Shown here: piece by piece, positions 45,405 to 49,665 of the stretch
Numbering within the stretch: position 1 is the first letter of the stretch
How the letters are laid out: every line of letters begins with the position of its first letter
Assembly (NCBI GenBank): GCA_017469845.1
Contig: JAFUFP010000060.1
Location: 1-49,665, forward strand
DNA: 49,665 nucleotides
Reading direction: 5' to 3'
Source of the DNA: Bacteroidales bacterium
GTDB lineage: Bacteria > Bacteroidota > Bacteroidia > Bacteroidales > UBA932
Notes under the pieces: model-generated
Databases searched by the model: none
The model's input: the letters and a program-made list of their open reading frames with translations, nothing else
What the model was told of the DNA's origin: nothing
Translations under genes and position numbers: made by a program

Positions 45405-47114
45405 ATGGCCACCCTACGGGAGAGCTTCAACGCCCATCCCCTTTTCTTCGTATTCTTCTTCACCACATTGTGCCTTTTCCCGGTCCTGATGATGAAGGAC
45501 TGGTCGCCGAGCAATGAGCTCCGATACATCGGTATAGCGGATGAGGCCCTTCGTGACGGCCACGTCTTCGCCTTCTACACCCACGGAGTCGCATATGCGG
45601 ACAAGCCGCCGCTTTACCTTTGGCTCATCATGCTCTCGAAACTGATCTTCGGAAAGCATGTCCCGTTCGTCCTGTATATGTTCTCATACATCCCCGCCCT
45701 CGTCATAGTATGGGTGATGGACAAGTGGATACGCCTCAAGAACCCTGCTGAAAGGGCTGTCCTCGCCATAATGTGCCTCACTATGGTGATGTACCTCGGA
45801 ATGGGCGTAGTCCTCAGGATGGACATGCTCATGTGCATGTTCATAGTCCTTGCGATGTACACCTTCTACAGGATGTACGAAGGTGAGGGGAACATCCGCT
45901 CACAGAGGATCATGCTCCCGATATGGATTTTCCTGGCGCTTTTCACGAAAGGTCCCGTCGGTATCCTTGTACCGCCGATCGCGATACTCACTTTCCTCGC
46001 CTTCAAGGGTAAGATCAAGGAAACCGGGAAGTATCTCGGTTGGAGGACCTGGGCGATAATCGCCTTCCTTTTCGGACTCTGGGTCCTCGCCGCATATCTT
46101 GAGGGAGGCAAAGAGTACATAAACAACCTCCTTTTCCACCAGACCGTGGACAGGGCGGTGAACGCCTTTCACCACAAGAAACCCCTCTGGTACTACGTTC
46201 CGGCTCTGTTCTACACTACGGCCCCCTACTGTCTCCTGCTTGTCGGATGCGTCGCTGCGGCCGTTTCCCTGAAATGGAAACGAAGGAAAGCCGGAAAGAC
46301 CGGGTCCTCCCCCTATGAGGATGCGATCACCCTTTTCCTCTCGGTGATCATCCCCACGTTCCTCATGCTTTCGGCCTTCAGCTCGAAGCTCTCCATCTAC
46401 CTCGCGCCGATTTTCCCGTTCATGGTATGGCTCTTCCCCATGGTCCTGGAGAAGACGGGCTGGAAAAAATGGATGGGCTGGTCGCTTGGCATCCCTGCGG
46501 GAATACTTGCACTGGTGGGAGTCGCCGCTTTCATCGTGAAGGCTTTCTTCTCCGGAAATCCCACCATATCGGAACTTCTGTCGCAGTACAGTTTCGCTTA
46601 CTCCCCTCTTCTGTGGTTCGCCATCGGGATCATAACCGCAGGCAATATCCTCGCGATCGTGTTCCTCGCAAAGGGAAAGCCCTGGAGTTTCGCCGCGTTC
46701 ATGATGGCATCTTCACTTCTTCTTGGCATCTACTCCGCGTCAGGTCTCATGCCGAGGCTGAATGACTACATGGGATACAAGAACCTCTGTGCGGAGATCC
46801 CCGAGGGTACAAGAGTCGTCACCCTCAATGTCCACAGACCTGACAATATGGATGTCTACCTCGGACGGGGAATCACCGATTACGGCAAGGACGCCGATGC
46901 CTTCCTTTCGGGCGAAATGGACGGGAATTTTTCCAAGAACGGTCCCATGACCCTTGTCGTGAAGACCAGCAAGATAAAGGGCAATCCCGCCCTTGAGTCC
47001 CTGGAAAGCCTGTGTTCCCTCGCCTACGTCGGAGAATACTGCATAATGAAAGTATCCCCCGCACCTTCATCCGCTGAAAGTCCGGAGGAGTCTTCTGAGG
47101 CGCTCCCTGAATAA
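45405..47114 (+). CDS. ArnT/PMT-like membrane glycosyltransferase
   Basis: 569 residues from ATG 45405; a GTG at 45372 overlapping the preceding stop (GTGA) could instead start it, 11 residues longer. About 12 TM helices. The first periplasmic loop has DWSPSNELRYIGIADEAL and ...YADKPPLYLWLIML, the Glu/Asp-containing catalytic loop of GT-C enzymes (GT83 type). MLPIWIFLALFTKGPVGILVPP is the typical family segment. It should transfer a sugar from undecaprenyl phosphate to lipid A or another acceptor at the periplasmic face. A 100-residue C-terminal soluble domain follows. The end is 7 bases from the convergent CocE gene. Confidence 0.9.
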   Translation: MATLRESFNAHPLFFVFFFTTLCLFPVLMMKDWSPSNELRYIGIADEALRDGHVFAFYTHGVAYADKPPLYLWLIMLSKLIFGKHVPFVLYMFSYIPALVIVWVMDKWIRLKNPAERAVLAIMCLTMVMYLGMGVVLRMDMLMCMFIVLAMYTFYRMYEGEGNIRSQRIMLPIWIFLALFTKGPVGILVPPIAILTFLAFKGKIKETGKYLGWRTWAIIAFLFGLWVLAAYLEGGKEYINNLLFHQTVDRAVNAFHHKKPLWYYVPALFYTTAPYCLLLVGCVAAAVSLKWKRRKAGKTGSSPYEDAITLFLSVIIPTFLMLSAFSSKLSIYLAPIFPFMVWLFPMVLEKTGWKKWMGWSLGIPAGILALVGVAAFIVKAFFSGNPTISELLSQYSFAYSPLLWFAIGIITAGNILAIVFLAKGKPWSFAAFMMASSLLLGIYSASGLMPRLNDYMGYKNLCAEIPEGTRVVTLNVHRPDNMDVYLGRGITDYGKDADAFLSGEMDGNFSKNGPMTLVVKTSKIKGNPALESLESLCSLAYVGEYCIMKVSPAPSSAESPEESSEALPE

Positions 47115-47121
47115 CGGGAGA

Positions 47122-48924
47122 CTATTTCACGGGAAAATCTACCCACGATCCCCCTTCCCCGCCATAAAGGGTTATCTCCGATTTGACATAGTCGGAGGCC
47201 ACTGCCTTGTACTGGTTCGGAAGGAAAGTCTGGGGATTCATGGCGATGAGGGGGAAGAGGCTGCTCTGCACCTGCACCATCACCCTGTGCCCTTGAAGGA
47301 AAACGTGCGCGATGTCGTTGAGGTCAATGTCCAGTTCCATCTTCTGGCCAGGTACAGCAGGAATGCCTTTCCGGATGCCGTTTCTGTAGCGTACCGGAAG
47401 AACGCCCTGGCGGACGAGCATCTGATATCCGTCGGGACGGACGTCAATCACCTTGAATATCACGTCAGCGTCAGTCGAGGAAATCGACAGCGAGAAATGC
47501 GCCTTCACCTGTCCGTAGACCGCAAGCGGCTCCGAAAGCTTCTCTCCGACGAAGGAAAGCACATCGGTACGCCTTGAAGCGAACTTCTGGTTCCCCGCCT
47601 GGGCGTCACGGCTGAACTTCGTCGTAGTCTCGGAACAGTATGGGACCGGATGGAGAGGATCGGAGACGTAGCTGAATGAAGATACCTTTTCCGAAGGGAC
47701 TGCCGAGAGGACTTCATCATCGGAAGGATAGAATCTCACCTTGGACGAGAAGAAGGGCCATGAAGGGAGTTTCTCCCAGTCTTCGGAGGTGACCACATGG
47801 TTCTCCATCTCCTTCTGGGAAGTTTCTCCGGAAGGAAGGATCATGGCGGTGTAATCCGGTTTCTCACCCTTGTCTTCGAGATAGTGGGCGAAGAAAGGAT
47901 ACTCTATTTCCTCGAGGAAATACTGCGAGGTACCTTTTCCGAAATAAGCCTCCGACAGATGGTCGTAGTCAAGATTCTTCCAGCCGCCGTGATACCACGG
48001 GCCGCTGACAAGATAAGAAGGGCATTCGGGAGAGAGTTCCCTCACTTTCCTGAATGTCTCGAAAGCGCCATAGCAGTCCTCGGCATCGAACCACCCTCCG
48101 ACAACGAGCATCGGAACGTTGATGCCCTTAAGGTGGGAAGTGGGGTTACGCTCTTCCCAGAAAGAGTCGTAATCGGGATGAAGGGTGAGTTCCTTGAGGA
48201 AAGGAAGACGGTCCACTATCGGAGAAAGCAGATCCCCCAGGGGTTCCCTTTCCAGGAAATAGTCATAAATGTCCCCTTCCATTTCGACGAGGGAAGGATT
48301 CCAGCGGATCGTGGGGGACTTTCTCTCCCTCATGAATGAAGCCGCGAACGAGTACATCGAATTCTGGAACGCGCCGTTGAGGTGGGCGTCATCCCCTATC
48401 CACCAGTCGGTGACAGGCGCCTGCGGAGAAACCGCCTTCACGGCAGGATGACCGGAAAGGACCGCCAGCGTGGCGTAGAATCCCGGATATGATATCCCCT
48501 TTACTCCGATTGAACCGTTGGTGTCCAGATTGGAAACGAGGAACTCGGCGGTATCGAAGGTGTCGCTCGCTTCATCGATCTGACCGTCCGCCTTGTCAGC
48601 GATATAAGGTCTCACGTTCACGAATTCCCCCTCACTGAGATAGGTTCCCCTCACATTCTGCATGACTATGTAGTATCCGCTGCGTGCGAACATGTAGAGG
48701 TTCTTCTTCAGCTGATCCGAGAATGTCTTGCCGTACGGATTGAAAGGATACGGGCTCCGGAGCAATATGACCGGGTGAGGTCCTTTGGACTTGGGCTCAT
48801 AGATCGCCGTATAAAGGGACACCCCGTCCCTCATCGGGACCATGACTTCATGTTTGGAATAATTGAGGGAAAGCCATTTGGGTCCTACCCTGTAACCCGT
48901 ATATCTTCTTGAAGGAATTGCCAT
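47122..48924 (-). CDS. CocE/NonD-type alpha/beta hydrolase
   Basis: 600 residues. VMVPMRDGVSLYTAIYEPKSKGPHPVILLRSPY starts the hydrolase domain, the nucleophile is in KGISYPGFYA (GxSYxG), the Asp in VGGWFDAED and the His in GPWYHGGW. The C-terminal ~200 residues are the jelly-roll domain (PPC-like, FKVIDVRPDGYQMLVRQGVLPVRYR) typical of the X-Pro dipeptidyl-peptidase/CocE S15 family. No signal peptide, so cytoplasmic or otherwise exported. Substrate can be a peptide, ester or beta-lactam; not predictable. Confidence 0.9.
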   Translation of the reverse strand: MAIPSRRYTGYRVGPKWLSLNYSKHEVMVPMRDGVSLYTAIYEPKSKGPHPVILLRSPYPFNPYGKTFSDQLKKNLYMFARSGYYIVMQNVRGTYLSEGEFVNVRPYIADKADGQIDEASDTFDTAEFLVSNLDTNGSIGVKGISYPGFYATLAVLSGHPAVKAVSPQAPVTDWWIGDDAHLNGAFQNSMYSFAASFMRERKSPTIRWNPSLVEMEGDIYDYFLEREPLGDLLSPIVDRLPFLKELTLHPDYDSFWEERNPTSHLKGINVPMLVVGGWFDAEDCYGAFETFRKVRELSPECPSYLVSGPWYHGGWKNLDYDHLSEAYFGKGTSQYFLEEIEYPFFAHYLEDKGEKPDYTAMILPSGETSQKEMENHVVTSEDWEKLPSWPFFSSKVRFYPSDDEVLSAVPSEKVSSFSYVSDPLHPVPYCSETTTKFSRDAQAGNQKFASRRTDVLSFVGEKLSEPLAVYGQVKAHFSLSISSTDADVIFKVIDVRPDGYQMLVRQGVLPVRYRNGIRKGIPAVPGQKMELDIDLNDIAHVFLQGHRVMVQVQSSLFPLIAMNPQTFLPNQYKAVASDYVKSEITLYGGEGGSWVDFPVK

Positions 48925-49073
48925 GTGTTATCAACCGGTGTGAATTGTCCGCTAAGATACGGAATTTTGCCGAGCCGGAGAAAAGAAGGACAATGAGAAT
49001 GCCCCGGATGGAAGAAAAGGGAGTTGCTTCGAAGAACGATAAAGCCTATCTTTACGGAAACAATCCGATTAAC

Positions 49074-49475
49074 ATGAAAGAATACATCTACACCCTTGAA
49101 ATGGAAACGAGGGATTACGAGTGCGATATCCAAGGAATAGTCAATAACGCCAACTACCAGCACTACCTTGAGGTGACACGTCACAAATGGATCCAGTCGG
49201 AGGGATTCTCATTCGCCGAGTGGCACAACCAGGGAATTGACGTTGTGGTAAGGGAAATCAACATCAAATACAAGCATTCCCTCAAAGGAGGGGAAGAATT
49301 CCTTTCCTGCCTCAATGTGAGTAGAGACGGGGCGAGATTCATTTTCCATCAGGATATCTACAGGAAGAGAGACATGGTTCTTTGCATCGAGGCCAGAGTC
49401 GAAACGGTGTCCATAGTGAACGGAAGGCTCTCAAGAGGTGACGAAGTCGGTTCACTTCTCGCGAAATACATCTAG
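49074..49475 (+). CDS. Hotdog-fold acyl-CoA thioesterase (YbgC/FadM type)
   Basis: 133 residues from ATG 49074; the longer frame from 48909 is rejected since the natural start of the family is shortly before the catalytic DxxGxVNNxxY motif (YECDIQGIVNNANYQHYLE, Asp at ~17). VVREINIKYKHSLKGGEEF and the later strands complete the single hotdog domain. It hydrolyses acyl-CoA thioesters in the cytoplasm. A near-match -7 element (TATCTTTA, 49047-49054) precedes it. The next feature on the right is the end of an rRNA operon on the other strand. Confidence 0.92.
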   Translation: MKEYIYTLEMETRDYECDIQGIVNNANYQHYLEVTRHKWIQSEGFSFAEWHNQGIDVVVREINIKYKHSLKGGEEFLSCLNVSRDGARFIFHQDIYRKRDMVLCIEARVETVSIVNGRLSRGDEVGSLLAKYI

Positions 49476-49501
49476 CAAAAATCCACCTTGACAAATACAG
49501 A

Positions 49502-49520
49502 TCCCTACAAAAAGTAGGGA
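49502..49520. terminator. Small hairpin downstream of the thioesterase gene
   Basis: Seven-bp stem TCCCTAC / GTAGGGA, five-A loop, 26 bases after the thioesterase stop. No T-run follows; possibly a second stop point for rRNA readthrough. Confidence 0.35.
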
Positions 49521-49529
49521 GACGTATAA

Positions 49530-49567
49530 ATACAAAACATCCCGACTGGATTTCTCCAATCGGGATG
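49530..49567 (-). terminator. Terminator of the rRNA operon
   Basis: On the minus strand CATCCCGATTGGA pairs with TCCAGTCGGGATG (12 bp, one mismatch) and is followed by TTTTGTATT (49537-49529). It lies directly after the 5S 3' end. Confidence 0.85.
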
Positions 49568-49573
49568 TCGAAG

Positions 49574-49665
<92 letters not shown>

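Overview
The window looks like a chromosome segment from a Bacteroidales bacterium (Bacteroidota), probably gut-associated, with roughly 50% GC. Evidence: TonB-dependent receptor with a DUF4249 lipoprotein, NigD-like lipoprotein, S46 dipeptidyl-peptidase, many SPII lipoproteins and periplasmic glycosidases, almost no Shine-Dalgarno sequences, and many genes preceded by the Bacteroidota -7 promoter element TAnnTTTG, often with TTG or TTTG 19-21 bases upstream. Genus cannot be fixed from the sequence alone.

Layout. 1-5.3 kb: a coiled-coil protein with a 21-bp tandem repeat cut by the left edge, a HAD phosphatase followed by a GH78-like enzyme, and a carboxylesterase. 5.7-20 kb: a secreted-protein remnant, GH3 glucosidase, uracil permease, a BlaI/M56 regulatory pair, then GH43, DUF1593 and GH106 proteins; this is glycan (likely rhamnose-containing or pectin-like) degradation without a SusC/SusD pair. 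20-29 kb: TonB receptor plus DUF4249 lipoprotein, DPP11-like S46 peptidase, isochorismatase-family hydrolase, a Spy-like protein with a Gly/Phe tail, and an M28 peptidase. 29-32.7 kb: a compact operon of NigD-like lipoprotein, ECF sigma factor and a protein with one inner-membrane helix, a long acidic linker and an outer-membrane barrel; divergent to it is a small outer-membrane barrel gene with a sigma54-like promoter. 32.8-38.6 kb: a lipoprotein, an exonuclease, an ElaA/PPOX fusion, a class C beta-lactamase-fold hydrolase with a small EF-hand protein, and a PreA-like dihydropyrimidine dehydrogenase. 38.8-42 kb: the proBAC proline operon with a small membrane protein. 42.2-47.1 kb: an ATP-grasp ligase with an HsdR_N-like protein, and a GT2/LAB_N/ArnT-like operon for lipid-linked sugar transfer. 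47.1 kb to the end: CocE-type hydrolase, hotdog thioesterase, and the 3' end of an rRNA operon (5S, minus strand) with its terminator.

The points most worth a second look are the sigma factor operon with a putative trans-envelope partner (29.0-31.8 kb), the M56-TonB-ExbD-ExbD fusion (10.7 kb), the +1 frameshift in the signal peptide of the GH43 lipoprotein (14.85 kb), the ElaA-PPOX fusion (34.1 kb), and a predicted leaderless uracil permease mRNA (8.94 kb). No CRISPR array, insertion sequence, phage or tRNA gene was seen.
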